A stretch of DNA of 31,460 bases from Oscillibacter sp. (GTDB lineage Bacteria; Bacillota; Clostridia; Oscillospirales; Oscillospiraceae). Of the stretch, positions 31,459 through 31,460 are shown piece by piece (within the stretch, counting starts at the first letter, position 1; each line of letters opens with the position of its first letter). The position numbers and the translations under genes were made by a program. Under the pieces are notes generated by a model. It made no database searches, was not told the origin of the DNA, and was given only the letters and a program-made list of their open reading frames with translations. Location of the stretch: the NCBI GenBank assembly GCA_003539495.1, contig DPPB01000002.1:1-31460 (forward strand). The letters are read 5' to 3'.

Positions 31459-31460
31459 GC

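Overview
The window looks like a chromosomal segment of a GC-rich, spore-forming, Gram-positive Clostridia bacterium, most likely a gut Oscillospiraceae-type organism. This rests on the mraZ-rsmH-ftsL-PBP-murE-mraY-ftsW-murG-murA-ftsQ-ftsZ order, a meso-DAP type MurE (DNPR motif), a SpoVAF/GerA-type germination protein, a PASTA-tailed SpoVD/FtsI-like transpeptidase, a sortase-type surface protein and strong AGGAGG ribosome binding sites. The genus cannot be fixed from sequence alone.

Layout. Bases 1-230 hold two tandem copies of a ~115-base repeat that folds into three hairpins. It is followed by a CPC-type heavy-metal P-type ATPase (253-2118), a LysR regulator plus a DUF2156-GNAT fusion acyltransferase (2526-4788), a SpoVAF-like protein (4912-6315) and a NagD-like HAD phosphatase (6523-7320). 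A probable operon follows (7458-11492): MFS/GPH-like transporter, glycerophosphodiester phosphodiesterase, RsmD, CoaD and a coiled-coil protein, closed by a strong terminator. The division and cell-wall cluster fills 11849-24487. It has a promoter and MraZ-box-like repeats in front of mraZ and further promoter-like sites before the PBP gene and ftsZ. murF, murD and ftsA are not in it, and a cysteine-rich MurA sits between murG and ftsQ.

After ftsZ the region becomes accessory. It contains a decayed IS3-family element (about 24535-24978), a membrane-anchored GH25 lysozyme (minus strand), a third copy of the structured repeat, a vWA/MucBP surface protein (minus strand) and, divergently, a MATE exporter whose consensus promoter is followed by an intrinsic terminator before the start codon. 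A fourth repeat copy is cut off at 30341. Beyond it the character changes to phage- or island-like DNA: a palindromic operator, a small ribbon-helix-helix-like protein, an HNH endonuclease and a GC-rich inverted repeat at the window end.

The least explained signal is the three-hairpin repeat. Its copies differ in sequence, but the differences keep the base pairs (G-C to A-T swaps and G-T wobbles), which suggests selection on a folded RNA or DNA hairpin. The terminator in the MATE leader, the inverted repeat over the MFS ribosome binding site and the cut repeat at the island-like boundary are the next most interesting.
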